This document shows, in pieces, positions 1-8,686 of a stretch of 64,000 bases of DNA. Position 1 is the first letter of the stretch. The number at the start of each line of letters is the position of its first letter. Origin of the DNA: Kribbella jejuensis. Lineage in GTDB: Bacteria > Actinomycetota > Actinomycetes > Propionibacteriales > Kribbellaceae. Made by a program: the position numbers and the translations under genes. The stretch covers positions 1,054,001-1,118,000 of the forward strand of contig NZ_VFMM01000002.1 in assembly GCF_006715085.1 (NCBI RefSeq). The letters run 5' to 3'. The notes beneath the pieces were generated by a model, which saw only the letters and a program-made list of their open reading frames with translations, ran no database searches and was not told the origin of the DNA.

Positions 1-887
1 ATGACCGCGGTGATGATGCCCATCACGATCGCGACCGTGGCGGAGTAGTTGAACTGCTGGCCGGCGAACGAGAGGTTGTAGGCGTACATGTTCGGCGTGT
101 AGTACGTGTTGATCACGTTGGGCGCCAGCGTGCGCAGGATGTTCGGCTCGTTGAAGAGCTGGAAGCTGCCGATGATCGAGAAGATCGTGGCGATCACGAT
201 CGCGCCGCGCAGGGCGGGCAGCTTGACCGCGAGGATCGTCCGGAACGTGTTCGCGCCGTCGATCGCGGCCGCTTCGTACAGCTCGCCCGGGACCGTGCGC
301 AGTGCCGAGAAGAAGATCAGCATGTTGTAGCCGACGAACTCCCAGGTGACGATGTTGGCGATCGAGGGCAGCATCCACCCGCTGCTCAGCGGCTTGATCG
401 CGGTGCCGAGCAGATCGTTGAGGTTCGCCGCGAGGCCGAAGTTGTCGCCGTAGATGTAGCCCCACATCAGCACCGCGACGACACCCGGTACGGCGTACGG
501 CAGGAAGATCACGATCCGGAAGAAGCCGGCCGCGTGCAGGCGAGCACTGTCGATCGCGAGCGCCGCCAGCAGTGCCAGGCCGAGCATGATCGGCACCTGG
601 ACGACCAGGAAGATCGCCACCCGGCCGAAGGCCTCCCAGAACTTCGGGTCCTGCAGCGCCTCGGTGTAGTTGCTCAGGCCGACGAACGCGCGGCCGCCGA
701 AGAACGCCTGCTCGCGGAACAGGCTGAGGTAGATCGCGTACCCGATCGGCGCCAGGAACGTCACTGCGAAGACGGCCAGGAACGGACCGACGAACAACCA
801 CCCCTTGCCGTCCTTGGACGCCCGCTTCCGCCGGGTCCCGGGCAGGCTCACCACCTGGGCAGGCTCTTGGGCCACGGACTGCGCCAT
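1..887 (-). CDS. Sugar ABC transporter permease (MalF/UgpA type), partial
   Basis: Inner-membrane permease of a carbohydrate ABC importer, cut off by the window edge after about 295 codons. The N-terminus is a short basic tail (GTRRKRASKDGKG) followed by several hydrophobic segments. The cytoplasmic EAA loop, which contacts the ATPase, is visible as ELYEAAAIDGANTFRTI followed by LPALRGAI. The ATG at 887 is preceded by a good ribosome site (complement of acctcc at 896-901). It is the first gene after the LacI regulator gene on the same strand, and two operator copies lie just upstream, so it probably opens an operon of importer genes that continues beyond the window. The substrate is inferred to be a sugar released by the neighbouring GH43 enzyme. 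Confidence 0.93.
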   Translation of the reverse strand, partial: MAQSVAQEPAQVVSLPGTRRKRASKDGKGWLFVGPFLAVFAVTFLAPIGYAIYLSLFREQAFFGGRAFVGLSNYTEALQDPKFWEAFGRVAIFLVVQVPIMLGLALLAALAIDSARLHAAGFFRIVIFLPYAVPGVVAVLMWGYIYGDNFGLAANLNDLLGTAIKPLSSGWMLPSIANIVTWEFVGYNMLIFFSALRTVPGELYEAAAIDGANTFRTILAVKLPALRGAIVIATIFSIIGSFQLFNEPNILRTLAPNVINTYYTPNMYAYNLSFAGQQFNYSATVAIVMGIITAV

Positions 888-916
888 GTCCGTCGACCTC
901 CGTTTCTGTTCGTTTC

Positions 917-930
917 TGTTTACGCAAACA
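917..930. promoter_or_regulatory. LacI-type operator copy 1 (TGTTTACGCAAACA)
   Basis: Near-palindromic 14-mer TGTTTACGCAAACA, 30 bp before the permease start. It shares TGTTTACG and AACA with the copies at 951-964 and 4032-4045. Its position between the regulator gene and the transporter operon fits repression by the adjacent LacI protein. It lies just after a perfect 10-bp direct repeat (cgtttctgtt) at 901-920. Binding is inferred from recurrence and position only. Confidence 0.7.
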
Positions 931-950
931 TGCTGGCGTGGACGCTAGCG

Positions 951-964
951 TGTTTACGTGAACA
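951..964. promoter_or_regulatory. LacI-type operator copy 2 (TGTTTACGTGAACA)
   Basis: TGTTTACGTGAACA, identical base for base to the copy upstream of the GH43-like gene at 4032-4045, and 34 bp (about three helical turns) from copy 1. Two spaced sites before one promoter suit cooperative binding by a LacI dimer of dimers, which is inferred. Confidence 0.75.
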
Positions 965-1004
965 TGTCTAGAGGTGCGGAAGCCCGGAGGATGTGATCCA
1001 GGGA

Positions 1005-2069
1005 TCAGCGGCGCTTGCGCGGCGCCGCGGTACTCTCCCGCACGATCAGCGGCGCGTTCACCGTGCCGTGCAGGTCGACCAGCGGCGCGCCCTTGCGGAG
1101 CTGCCGCAGGATCAGCTCGACCAGTTCGGTGCCGATCTGCTGGAAGGGCTGCCGGACCGTCGTCAACGGCGGCCAGAAGTGCTCGACCAGGTCGATGTCG
1201 TCGAAGCCGACGACGCTCACGTCGCGCGGCACCTCGCGGCCGGCTTCGTGCAGCGCGTGGATCAGCCCGCAGGCCATCTCGTCGTTGGCCGCGAAGACCG
1301 CGGTCAGGTCCCTGCGCTTCGCGAGCGCCTTGCCGAGCTCGTAGCCGGAGTCCGCGGACCAGTCGCCCCGCAAGATCGCGGGCACTGTGCGGCCGGCTTC
1401 CTCCAGGGTTCGCCGCCACGCGGTCGCCCGGATTTCCGCGGGACCCGAGCCGTCCGGCCCGGCGATGTGGTGCACGGTCTTGTGCCCCAGCTCCAGCAGA
1501 TGCTGGACGGCGGCCCGGCTGCCGCCGATCTGGTCCGCGCCGATCGACGGATGGTGCCCGATGAACCGGGAGTCCGAGACCGCGACCGGCAGCGTCGGCC
1601 GGAGCGCGAGCGAGGTCGGGGTCGCGGTCGCGGCGCGAATGATGATCAGGCCGTCGATCGCCTGGTGGTTGAGGTGCTGCACCGCTTCCCTGACGTCACT
1701 GACGTCGCTCGACGACGGCGTCTCCACGTCGACCAGGCTGACCGAGTACCCCTCGCGGCGGGAGGCGTCGATCACTGCCTCGATGGTCTTGGACTCGCCG
1801 GTCCGGATGATCTTCGGCGCCATCAACCCGATCGAGTGGAAGTTGCCGCGGCGCAGTGCCCGGGCGGCGTGGTTCGGGGAGTACCCGAGTTGCCGCATCG
1901 CTTCGAGGACGCGTTCCTTGGTCTCGGGGCGGACCGGGTCCGCGCCGGTCGAGACGCGGGACACGGTCTGCGCCGAGACCCCGGCCAAGCGCGCCACGTC
2001 ACCGATCGAGGGACCCGACTTCGGATGCCCCTTGACTCCGCGACGCGCCGGCTTGGCCTGGTTCGACAT
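1005..2069 (-). CDS. LacI family transcriptional regulator
   Basis: DNA-binding repressor of 354 residues. The N-terminal helix-turn-helix is at about residues 22-45 (IGDVARLAGVSAQTVSRV), followed by the hinge helix region (YSPNHAARALRRG) and a periplasmic-binding-protein-like sugar-sensing core to the end. Length is normal for the family. It starts with ATG 21 bp downstream of the GH43-like gene's stop, so it may be co-transcribed with that gene and precedes the ABC permease on the same strand. The identical 14-mers at 951-964 and 4032-4045 are its likely operators. The ligand is unknown; a galactoside is a guess from the GH43 context. Confidence 0.93.
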   Translation of the reverse strand: MSNQAKPARRGVKGHPKSGPSIGDVARLAGVSAQTVSRVSTGADPVRPETKERVLEAMRQLGYSPNHAARALRRGNFHSIGLMAPKIIRTGESKTIEAVIDASRREGYSVSLVDVETPSSSDVSDVREAVQHLNHQAIDGLIIIRAATATPTSLALRPTLPVAVSDSRFIGHHPSIGADQIGGSRAAVQHLLELGHKTVHHIAGPDGSGPAEIRATAWRRTLEEAGRTVPAILRGDWSADSGYELGKALAKRRDLTAVFAANDEMACGLIHALHEAGREVPRDVSVVGFDDIDLVEHFWPPLTTVRQPFQQIGTELVELILRQLRKGAPLVDLHGTVNAPLIVRESTAAPRKRR

Positions 2070-2090
2070 GGGATCAATATAGGAGTGGCG

Positions 2091-4007
2091 TCAGCTGTCC
2101 TTCGAAACCATCAGCCAGCTGACTTGGATGTCGGGGGAGCGGGTCGGGGTGATCGAGACGGTGATCGTGCCGTCGGGGCCGACGGTGATGCCGCCGTACG
2201 ACGCGGCGACGCCGGTTGCGGTGAACAGGCGTTGCTGGTCGACGACGGCCCCGTTGACAGTCACCTGCGCCGCGCGGTTCGCCCACGGCCAGGGGTCGTA
2301 GTAGCCGGCGTGGACCGTGTACGTACCGGGCTCGAGCCCGCCGAAGGTGTAGACGAGCGGCTCGTGGTTCTTCGCGTACCGGAGCGTGGTGTAGAGGTCG
2401 CCGGTACCGGCGGGTGCACTGGAACCGGTGTAACCCCAGGTCGTGCCGGTGGTGGGGTCGGTGCCCAGGGGTTGTTCGGGCGTGGAGTTGAGCAGCGGCT
2501 GTTGTGCGGCGACGGTGGTCCAGTCGGGCGTGGCCGCGCCGCCGGCGTTCACGGCGTACCGGAGGTTGTGGGGGATGACAACGACCGAGCGGGTGAAGGT
2601 CCGTCCGTCGGCCAACGTCCCGCGGAGATTGCCAGGCCCGGGTTGCGCGACGCTCGCCGGGTCCCAGGTGACGGCGACCTGCTGAGCTCCGCTCGCGGTG
2701 GTCACGGTGACCGCCGCCGGCAGTGTGCTGGTGTCGTTGAGCCAGACGTGGTCCGGGATCGTGCTCGTGACGGTCCAGCGCGTGTACGGCTTCAGGTCCC
2801 GCAACGACCACTCGGTATCCGGTCCGACGGTCAACGATCCGCCCTCACCGAAGCTCATCGGCATCCAGACGTACGGCGAGTTCGCCAGGTCGCTCGGCGT
2901 CCACCGGTCGGCCATGAACAGGAACTTGTTCTGCTTGGCATCGACCGTGACCACGTTCGTGCTCTGCGAACTGTACGTCGTCGCCGCACCGGCGCCGGTG
3001 ATCGGTACGCCGCGGTCGGTGAACTGCCCGAGGATGCTCTGCGAGGTCGCGTACCGCGCCGGGTTCGGATCCCATCCGGTCGCACCCGACGTCACCAGGT
3101 AGTACGTCCCCTCGGACTTGAACATGGCGGGCGCCTCGCGCTGGTTGCACACCAGCGTCCGGGTGAAGTCCTTACCCTGGACCGCCTGATCCGGCGGCGC
3201 GGACAGGTACGTGTACGACGTGTTCAGCTTGGAGATGTACATCGTCCGGTTCTCCTCGGACGAGTAGATGATGTACGCCGTACCGTCGTCGTCCACGAAC
3301 AGGTTCATGTCCCGCGCCATCCCGCCGGCCGGGTCGAACGACGAGCCGCTGCCGCACCACGGGACCGAGTCGCTCGGCACGTGGTCCAGCCGGTACGAGT
3401 CGATCCAGCGGAACGGGCCCTTCGGCGAGTCCGCGATCGCCACACCGGCCTCGGCGCGGGCGTAGTTCGACGTACTGGTCGGGGACGACGGCCCGTCGGA
3501 GTGCACCCACATCACCCACTTGCGGGTCGCCTTGTTGTAGATGACCTTCGGCCGCTCGAGGATGGACGAGGTCGCCCAGCCGTCGGTACGGATGTTGTTG
3601 GTCGACAGGTCCCGCCAGACGATCTCCTTCTGCGCGGGCGTGTAGTGCTTGTAGAGCTTCGCGAAGTACTTGTCGTTGTCGAACTGGTCGATCGAGCTCA
3701 ACGCCCGCAGCGCGAGCCCCTCGTCCTTCCAGTTGTAGAGGTCGTACGACGAGTACAGGTGCACGCCAGGGCTGTTGTAGTACCCGTTGCTGCGGTCCTC
3801 GCCGTACCAGTAGTAGATCCGCCGGCCGTCCTCGTCCTTGGCCGTGACGACTTGGCCGCCGTGCGCCTGGATCACCTTCCCGCTCGTGTCCAGCCAGGGC
3901 TGCCCTGGATGGAAGCTGTCGCTCGTCGCTTGAGCCGTTGACACCACCAACAAGCTGAGGCCGAGCGCAGCCAGCAGCATGCCGATCATCATCCGAGTCC
4001 TGTGCAC
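2091..4007 (-). CDS. Secreted glycoside hydrolase, GH43-like, with Ig-like and C-terminal carbohydrate-binding-like domains
   Basis: Exported enzyme of 638 residues. The GTG start is chosen because GAGGAG lies 6 nt upstream; a Sec signal peptide follows (hydrophobic residues 7-22, AQA cleavage region). Residues about 35-380 look like the five-bladed propeller of family 43 (DEDGRRIYYWYGED, RPKVIYNKATRKWVMWVH, MNLFVDDDGTAYIIYSSEEN, REAPAMFKSEGTYYLVTS), the arrangement of exo-beta-1,3-galactanases. A bacterial Ig-like domain of the TIPDHVWLND type follows at about 415-475, then a malectin/CBM-like module to the end. Likely role is trimming an extracellular glycan whose sugars feed the downstream importer. 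GH43 membership is fairly safe; substrate is not. Confidence 0.85.
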   Translation of the reverse strand: MHRTRMMIGMLLAALGLSLLVVSTAQATSDSFHPGQPWLDTSGKVIQAHGGQVVTAKDEDGRRIYYWYGEDRSNGYYNSPGVHLYSSYDLYNWKDEGLALRALSSIDQFDNDKYFAKLYKHYTPAQKEIVWRDLSTNNIRTDGWATSSILERPKVIYNKATRKWVMWVHSDGPSSPTSTSNYARAEAGVAIADSPKGPFRWIDSYRLDHVPSDSVPWCGSGSSFDPAGGMARDMNLFVDDDGTAYIIYSSEENRTMYISKLNTSYTYLSAPPDQAVQGKDFTRTLVCNQREAPAMFKSEGTYYLVTSGATGWDPNPARYATSQSILGQFTDRGVPITGAGAATTYSSQSTNVVTVDAKQNKFLFMADRWTPSDLANSPYVWMPMSFGEGGSLTVGPDTEWSLRDLKPYTRWTVTSTIPDHVWLNDTSTLPAAVTVTTASGAQQVAVTWDPASVAQPGPGNLRGTLADGRTFTRSVVVIPHNLRYAVNAGGAATPDWTTVAAQQPLLNSTPEQPLGTDPTTGTTWGYTGSSAPAGTGDLYTTLRYAKNHEPLVYTFGGLEPGTYTVHAGYYDPWPWANRAAQVTVNGAVVDQQRLFTATGVAASYGGITVGPDGTITVSITPTRSPDIQVSWLMVSKDS

Positions 4008-4031
4008 ATCTGCTCCTCACCTACACCGGAA

Positions 4032-4045
4032 TGTTTACGTGAACA
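4032..4045. promoter_or_regulatory. LacI-type operator copy 3 (TGTTTACGTGAACA)
   Basis: Same 14-mer as 951-964, placed 25 bp before the GTG start of the GH43-like gene. It puts the enzyme and the importer under one regulator. The rest of the 4008-4174 gap between the divergent GH43 and protease genes shows no other convincing site apart from a TTGACA at 4095-4100 without a clear -10. Confidence 0.75.
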
Positions 4046-4174
4046 GACTCAGCGTGCCGACAGCTGCGCGCCACCTGAACGCGTGTTGCAGGTATTGACA
4101 TCGCGGCGAGGAGGATTCCGGAGCAGACCTCTGACATACTCCCCGCGTTCGTAACTCCGAGATCTGGGGGCGTT

Positions 4175-7003
4175 GTGTCGGTTCGTCCTGGTCAGCTGCT
4201 GCGGTGGGGGCTCCCGGCGGTGCTGGTCGCCGGTTCAGTGGTGGCGTTGAGCGGGTCGTCGGGCTCGGCGGCCGAGCCTGCGCTGCACCGTGCCGGCTTC
4301 GTCCGGCACGGGGAATCCGTGGCCGACGTCGAGCCGAACGCGGTACTGGTGAAGTTCAAGCCGAAGGCCACCGCGTCCGCGCGAAAGGCAGCGGCGTCGA
4401 AGTTCGGCGCGGTGGACGAGACCGCGGGTGACGTCGTCAAACTCAAGGGCAGCCTGCCCGCGCGGGACCTGCTGAAGAAGGTCAAGGCCGACCCGGCGGT
4501 CGAGCTCGCCTCGCTGAGCTATCGCCGGCACGTGGCCGCCGTACCGAACGATCCGTACTTCGGGTCGCTGCAGCAGGCGTACCTGAACACGGTCCGCGTA
4601 CCGCAGGCGTGGGACGTCTCGAAGTCCACGGGCAACCAGATCGTCGCGGTCCTCGACAGCGGGATCGACGCCGGCCACCCGGACCTCGCCGGCCACCTCG
4701 TCGCCGGGTACAACGCGGTCTCGACGACGCGTCCGAACCCGGTCGACGACAACGGCCACGGCACGATGGTCGCGGGCATCATCGCCGCGGGTACCAACAA
4801 CGGAGCCGGGCTCGCGGGCGTCGGCTGGAGCTCGAAGGTGATGCCGGTCAAGGTCGCCGGGTCGAACGGGGTCGCCAACGACCTGGACCTGGTCGAGGGC
4901 ATCGACTGGGCGGTCGCGCACGGCGCCACGGTGCTGAACATCTCGATCGCGAACCCCGGCGACAACGCGGTCCTGCACGACGCGATCACCCGCGCGATCG
5001 CCAAGGGCGTGATCGTCGTCGCGGCCGCGGGCAACGACGGCAGCGACGTCGCGCAGTACCCGGCGGCGTACCCCGAAGTGATCGCCGTCGGCGCCACGAA
5101 CGCGGGCGGCGTCCTGACCGACTTCAGCTCGTACGGCGACTGGGTCGACGTCGCCGCGCCGGGCTGGGACATCGTCAGCACCGGCGCCCGCAACCTCAGC
5201 CAGTCGCCGTACTGGCTCTGCAGCGGTACGTCGTGCGCCGCGCCGATCGTGGCGGGCGTCGCCGCCCTCGTGAAGAACAAGTGGCCCACGCTGACACCCG
5301 CGCAGGTGCAGGCGCGGATCAAGGCGTACGCACGCGACGCCGGCCCGCGCGGGATCGACCCGTACTACGGGGCCGGGATGCTGGACGCGTACGCCGCCCT
5401 CGGTGGCCGCTGGGCCGCGGATTTCCCGATCAACCCGATCGACCTGAACGACACCCCGGAACGCGCCATCCCGCTCTCGAGCTCGATCAGGACGACGATC
5501 AGCACCGAGGGCGAGACCGACTGGTACGAGGTGGTCAGCTCGGCCGCGCGGAACCTCAGCGTCACGCTCACCGGGCCGGAGTTCAACGGCGACAAGTACG
5601 CGGTGAACTTCGGGCCGCGCATCGACGTGTACGACGGGAACCTCAGGTCGCTGGCATCCGCGGTGACGCCGTACCCGGCTGGCTCTCAGTGGGGTCCGTT
5701 GACGGCGGCAACCAACGTCAATGTCACCGCGGGTAGTACGTTTATTGCCGTCCGCAACGCCAACGGGTCCCGGGACACCCGCCAGTACGAGCTCGACATC
5801 GCCGACGGCTCCGACGGTGGGTCGAAGCCGGGCGTCGACTACCCGGTGCGCGAGGTATCACCGCCCGATCTCGCGAGCGGTCAGCGACTGGACACGCGAC
5901 CGGTGGTGACCTTCGCGCGGGACGTCGTCGCGGGCAGCGTGAACGCGTCGACCGTACGGTTCCTGAACGGCAAGACCGGTGCGGCGATCGGGGCCGCGGT
6001 CGCGTACGACGCCGAGAACAAGCAGGCCGTGCTGACGCCGTCGGCGCCGCTGCTCGACAACACGCCGTACCGGATCTCGGTCAACGGCGTGCAGGAGGCG
6101 AGCGGTGGACTGGAGCCGTTCAGCAGCGTGTTCTCGACGCTGGACGCGCCGCCGCCGAAGCTGACGTTCGACGCCGCCGGGGCGTATCTCGCCGCCCAGC
6201 TGTCCTGGAAGGTGCCGGCGATGCCGGACTTCGACCAGATCATCGTCCGGCGGAACTCAGGTAGCCAGGTGCCGTCGCTGACCACCGGGACGCTCGTGTA
6301 CTCGGGCAGCGGGACCGGGGTGAAGAACACCGGGCTCGCGCAGGGCGTCACGTACACGTACGCCGCCTGGGCGAAGGACCGCGGCGGGAAGACGAGCCCG
6401 GTCGCCGTGTCGCAGCTGCTCGGGATGAAGACGACGATCGGCGCGACCGCGGCTCAGCTCAATTACGGCGGGACGATCACGGTGCGCGGGAGCACGCTGC
6501 GGATCGACAACAAGGCGATCGCGGGGCTGCCGGTCAACCTGTACGTGCGGCCGAAGAACTCGTCGACGTACAAGCTGCTGGCGGCGCTGAAGACCTCGTC
6601 GACCGGGACCGTCAGCTACGCGTACAAGCCGTTGGTGTCGTCGGTGTTCATGATGACGTTCCCCGGCAACACCGACCTGATGGGCACCCGGAGCGTCGAC
6701 CTGAACGTGGCGGTCGCGCCGACGATCTCGGCCACGCTGTCACCGGCGTCGGTGCGGCTCGGGCAGGCGGCCAAGCTCAGCGGGTACGTCGCTCCGGCGC
6801 ATTCCGGCAAACCGGTCTACTTGCAGCAGTACGTCAACCGGGCGTGGAAGTCGATCGCGTCGGTGAAGCTGACGACGACGGGGGCGTACGCGTTCGGGGT
6901 CAAGCCGGCGGTCCGTGGGCAGCTCGTGTACCGGATGTGGTTCCCGGCCGATGCGGACCATGCGCAGGCGTTCACTGCGAACAAGATCCTGACCGTCAGC
7001 TGA
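4175..7003 (+). CDS. Secreted subtilisin-like serine protease (S8) with C-terminal Ig-like domains
   Basis: Extracellular protease of 942 residues with a GTG start. A signal peptide (about 1-33) is followed by an inhibitor-type propeptide (about 53-120) and the peptidase domain (about 135-405). The catalytic triad is visible: Asp161 (VLDSGIDAGHPD), His195 (NGHGTMVAG), Ser353 (GTSCAAP), with oxyanion Asn287 (AAAGND). A pre-peptidase-type beta domain follows (about 425-545, ETDWYEVV), then a Big-type Ig domain (about 555-660), an FN3-like stretch and two repeats resembling bacterial Ig/surface modules to residue 942. No membrane anchor or sorting signal is seen at the C-terminus, so it is probably released. 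A strong hairpin directly follows the stop. Confidence 0.95.
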   Translation: MSVRPGQLLRWGLPAVLVAGSVVALSGSSGSAAEPALHRAGFVRHGESVADVEPNAVLVKFKPKATASARKAAASKFGAVDETAGDVVKLKGSLPARDLLKKVKADPAVELASLSYRRHVAAVPNDPYFGSLQQAYLNTVRVPQAWDVSKSTGNQIVAVLDSGIDAGHPDLAGHLVAGYNAVSTTRPNPVDDNGHGTMVAGIIAAGTNNGAGLAGVGWSSKVMPVKVAGSNGVANDLDLVEGIDWAVAHGATVLNISIANPGDNAVLHDAITRAIAKGVIVVAAAGNDGSDVAQYPAAYPEVIAVGATNAGGVLTDFSSYGDWVDVAAPGWDIVSTGARNLSQSPYWLCSGTSCAAPIVAGVAALVKNKWPTLTPAQVQARIKAYARDAGPRGIDPYYGAGMLDAYAALGGRWAADFPINPIDLNDTPERAIPLSSSIRTTISTEGETDWYEVVSSAARNLSVTLTGPEFNGDKYAVNFGPRIDVYDGNLRSLASAVTPYPAGSQWGPLTAATNVNVTAGSTFIAVRNANGSRDTRQYELDIADGSDGGSKPGVDYPVREVSPPDLASGQRLDTRPVVTFARDVVAGSVNASTVRFLNGKTGAAIGAAVAYDAENKQAVLTPSAPLLDNTPYRISVNGVQEASGGLEPFSSVFSTLDAPPPKLTFDAAGAYLAAQLSWKVPAMPDFDQIIVRRNSGSQVPSLTTGTLVYSGSGTGVKNTGLAQGVTYTYAAWAKDRGGKTSPVAVSQLLGMKTTIGATAAQLNYGGTITVRGSTLRIDNKAIAGLPVNLYVRPKNSSTYKLLAALKTSSTGTVSYAYKPLVSSVFMMTFPGNTDLMGTRSVDLNVAVAPTISATLSPASVRLGQAAKLSGYVAPAHSGKPVYLQQYVNRAWKSIASVKLTTTGAYAFGVKPAVRGQLVYRMWFPADADHAQAFTANKILTVS

Positions 7004-7014
7004 GACGGATCCGT

Positions 7015-7048
7015 CGGTGCGGATTGCAACAAGCTGCAATCCGCACCG
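7015..7048 (+). terminator. Strong hairpin terminator after the protease gene
   Basis: Perfect 14-bp inverted repeat: cggtgcggattgca at 7015-7028 pairs with tgcaatccgcaccg at 7035-7048 around a 6-nt loop. No U-tract follows, as is common for actinobacterial I-shaped terminators. It begins 11 bp after the protease stop. Confidence 0.85.
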
Positions 7049-7098
7049 GGCTTGTATAACGTTCGAATAGCCGTACTTGCGCGTAGCAGTTGGTATAG

Positions 7099-7119
7099 CC
7101 CACAGTTCCTGACTGTGGG
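7099..7119. repeat. Inverted repeat overlapping the start of the SGNH gene
   Basis: Perfect 8-bp inverted repeat CCCACAGT / ACTGTGGG (7099-7106 and 7112-7119) with a 5-nt loop. The probable GTG start of the SGNH gene (7115-7117) lies inside the right arm. It could sequester the start codon in mRNA or be a repressor site; neither is shown. Confidence 0.6.
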
Positions 7120-7855
7120 GAACCTGAGTGCTCTGAAACCGAACCGACGGCAGCTGTTGATGGCGGGGGCCGCAGCCGCTGTAGCGGGCGCCGTGACCGC
7201 CGAAACCGCCGGCACAGCCAGCGCGGCCGACCCGTACGGCTCCGGCGATCTGGGAGACTGGACGATCCTGAGCCGGTCGATCTCGACCGCCGCGACGATC
7301 ACCTACGTACGCGATCACGACGGTGTGTGCATGTTCGGTGACAGCATCGCCGTCCAGGACGGCAAGGCACTCGCGAGCAAGCTGCTGAGCCGCGGCATCA
7401 GCCTCGCGGTGCACAACTGGTCCGGCCGGCCGACGACGCCGGCTGTCGACGCGCTGGAGAACTGGGCGATCAAGTACGGCCTGCCACGCCGGATCCTGAT
7501 GGCGACCGGTACGAACGACATCTTCAACCCGCCGGTGTTCGCCGCCCAGATCGACCGCACGATGCGGATCGTCGGCTCGAACCGGAAGGTTGTCTGGGTC
7601 AACACCCAGATCTCCCGCACGGCGAAGTCCGCGGCGATCCAGGTCGCCGACCAGCGCAACAGCGCCTGGATCAACTCCCAGATCCACGACGCCGAGAAGA
7701 AGTACCCGAACCTGGACATCGTCCGCTGGGCCGAGTACCTGGCCGCGAAGCCGGCCCGCCTGACGCAACTGCTCCGCGAGGGCGTTCACACCACGGTCCC
7801 GGCCGGGCAGGACGCCCGTAACGACCTGATGGTGCAGGCTCTTATTTCTGCGTGA
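7115..7855 (+). CDS. Tat-exported SGNH/GDSL-type hydrolase-like protein
   Basis: Exported protein of about 246 residues. The GTG at 7115 is preferred because it gives a compact twin-arginine signal (PNRRQLLMAG, then an alanine-rich stretch ending TASA). An in-frame upstream TTG at 7052 adds an implausible 21-residue leader and no start has a clear ribosome site. The mature part shows an SGNH-like block I (CMFGDSIA) with the candidate nucleophile Ser, and a block with GTNDIF, as in SGNH esterases and acyltransferase accessory domains. The C-terminal Asp/His pair is less clear (REGVHTT may hold the His). Likely acts on acyl esters of surface polymers. It is convergent with, and overlaps by 14 bp, the sortase gene. 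Confidence 0.75.
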   Translation: MGNLSALKPNRRQLLMAGAAAAVAGAVTAETAGTASAADPYGSGDLGDWTILSRSISTAATITYVRDHDGVCMFGDSIAVQDGKALASKLLSRGISLAVHNWSGRPTTPAVDALENWAIKYGLPRRILMATGTNDIFNPPVFAAQIDRTMRIVGSNRKVVWVNTQISRTAKSAAIQVADQRNSAWINSQIHDAEKKYPNLDIVRWAEYLAAKPARLTQLLREGVHTTVPAGQDARNDLMVQALISA

Positions 7856-8477
7856 CCTTCACCAGGTGGCCGAAGGCAACCGAACGGTCCGGTGAGTGGA
7901 AGAGGTCCTGGCAGGTCGTCAACGTGATGATCGACCGGGTCGGTGGTTGCTGCTTGCCCGGCACCGGATCCAGGACCCAGGTCTGCGACGCCTTGACGGT
8001 CAGATCCCGGGGTGAACCGTCCAGTACGTACGTGTACACCGCGTCCTGGGTCTCCACCAGCACCTGGTCGCCCTTGTTCAACTCGAGCAACTTCCGGAAC
8101 GGCGACCCATGGGTCACCCGATGTCCCGCCACCGCGAAGTTGCCCGGCTGACCCGGCAGCTGGGTCTGCGGGTAGTGCCCGATCCCGCGAGCCAGCTCGT
8201 CGGCATCCACGCCCTCCACCACGGGCTTCACCCAGTCCGCTCCGAACCGGGGAATCCGCAACAGGACGAACGGCTTCCCGGTGCTCGGCTTCGCCGCGCT
8301 CGGCTTGACGCCGGCCCGCGCGGGAGCTTTCCACTGACTCCGCAGTGAGTTCTCGCCCTCGGTCATCTGCTGGTTGGACGTGATCCCGGTCCCGAAGTAC
8401 TGCCACCCGACCCACCCCAGCACCCCGACCCCGACCACCAGCAACACGACCGCAAGCCCCCGAACAGCTCCCCGCAT
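7842..8477 (-). CDS. Class E sortase (membrane transpeptidase)
   Basis: Sortase of 211 residues that would cut a LAXTG-type signal and join the protein to the cell wall precursor. One N-terminal transmembrane helix (about residues 7-27) anchors a catalytic beta-barrel. The active-site residues are visible: His119 (AGHRVTH), Cys189 (TLTTCQD) and Arg198 (SPDRSVAF). The length and AGHR/TLTTC motifs fit class E of actinobacteria. ATG at 8477 is taken as start; CTGGGG upstream is a weak ribosome site. It lies 65 bp downstream of a tiny LASTG protein gene and a glycosyltransferase on the same strand, suggesting a dedicated cassette. Confidence 0.92.
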   Translation of the reverse strand: MRGAVRGLAVVLLVVGVGVLGWVGWQYFGTGITSNQQMTEGENSLRSQWKAPARAGVKPSAAKPSTGKPFVLLRIPRFGADWVKPVVEGVDADELARGIGHYPQTQLPGQPGNFAVAGHRVTHGSPFRKLLELNKGDQVLVETQDAVYTYVLDGSPRDLTVKASQTWVLDPVPGKQQPPTRSIITLTTCQDLFHSPDRSVAFGHLVKVTQK

Positions 8478-8542
8478 ACGCCCCAGTATGCCGTGAGACG
8501 ACCGGGCGAAGGTCCCCGCGCCCTGCGCCCGGTCGGGTGGCG

Positions 8543-8683
8543 TCACTGGTCGTCGGTGGTTCGGCGGAAGGTGCCCGCGGCTCGCCAGAGGGCTACGCCG
8601 AGCATTACCAGGGCGAAGCCCGCCAGAGGCAGCCAAACGGCTGCTGCGGCCCCCGTGGAGGCCAGTTCGCTGACGCTGTACAT
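8543..8683 (-). CDS. 46-residue membrane protein consisting almost only of a LASTG sorting signal
   Basis: Small gene with an ATG at 8683. A near-ideal ribosome site (AAAGGAGGT) lies inside the last codons of the preceding glycosyltransferase gene, whose TAA ends 3 bp before this start, so the two are probably translationally coupled. The protein has 10 residues up to the Thr of LASTG (residues 7-11), then one hydrophobic helix (about 12-33), then a basic tail with Arg34, Arg40 and Arg41. That is the exact order of a sortase sorting signal, with no separate export signal or mature domain. Charge balance (Glu6 before, Arg after the helix) predicts N-terminus outside. Role as minimal sortase substrate is inferred; it could instead be a small partner subunit of the glycosyltransferase. 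Confidence 0.75.
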   Translation of the reverse strand: MYSVSELASTGAAAAVWLPLAGFALVMLGVALWRAAGTFRRTTDDQ

Positions 8684-8686
8684 GAA

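Noticed and set aside
901..920. Direct repeat cgtttctgttcgtttctgtt before the first permease
   Set aside because: Too short to call a mobile-element trace; possibly a small duplication next to the operator. No other copy was noticed.
993..3941. A 982-codon plus-strand open frame across the LacI and GH43-like genes
   Set aside because: Arg/Val/Asp-rich composition without motifs, wholly antisense to two clear genes. It is a high-GC shadow frame.
4095..4140. TTGACA upstream of the protease gene as a promoter
   Set aside because: No -10 box at 16-18 bp spacing; the next candidate (CATACT) is about 35 bp away.
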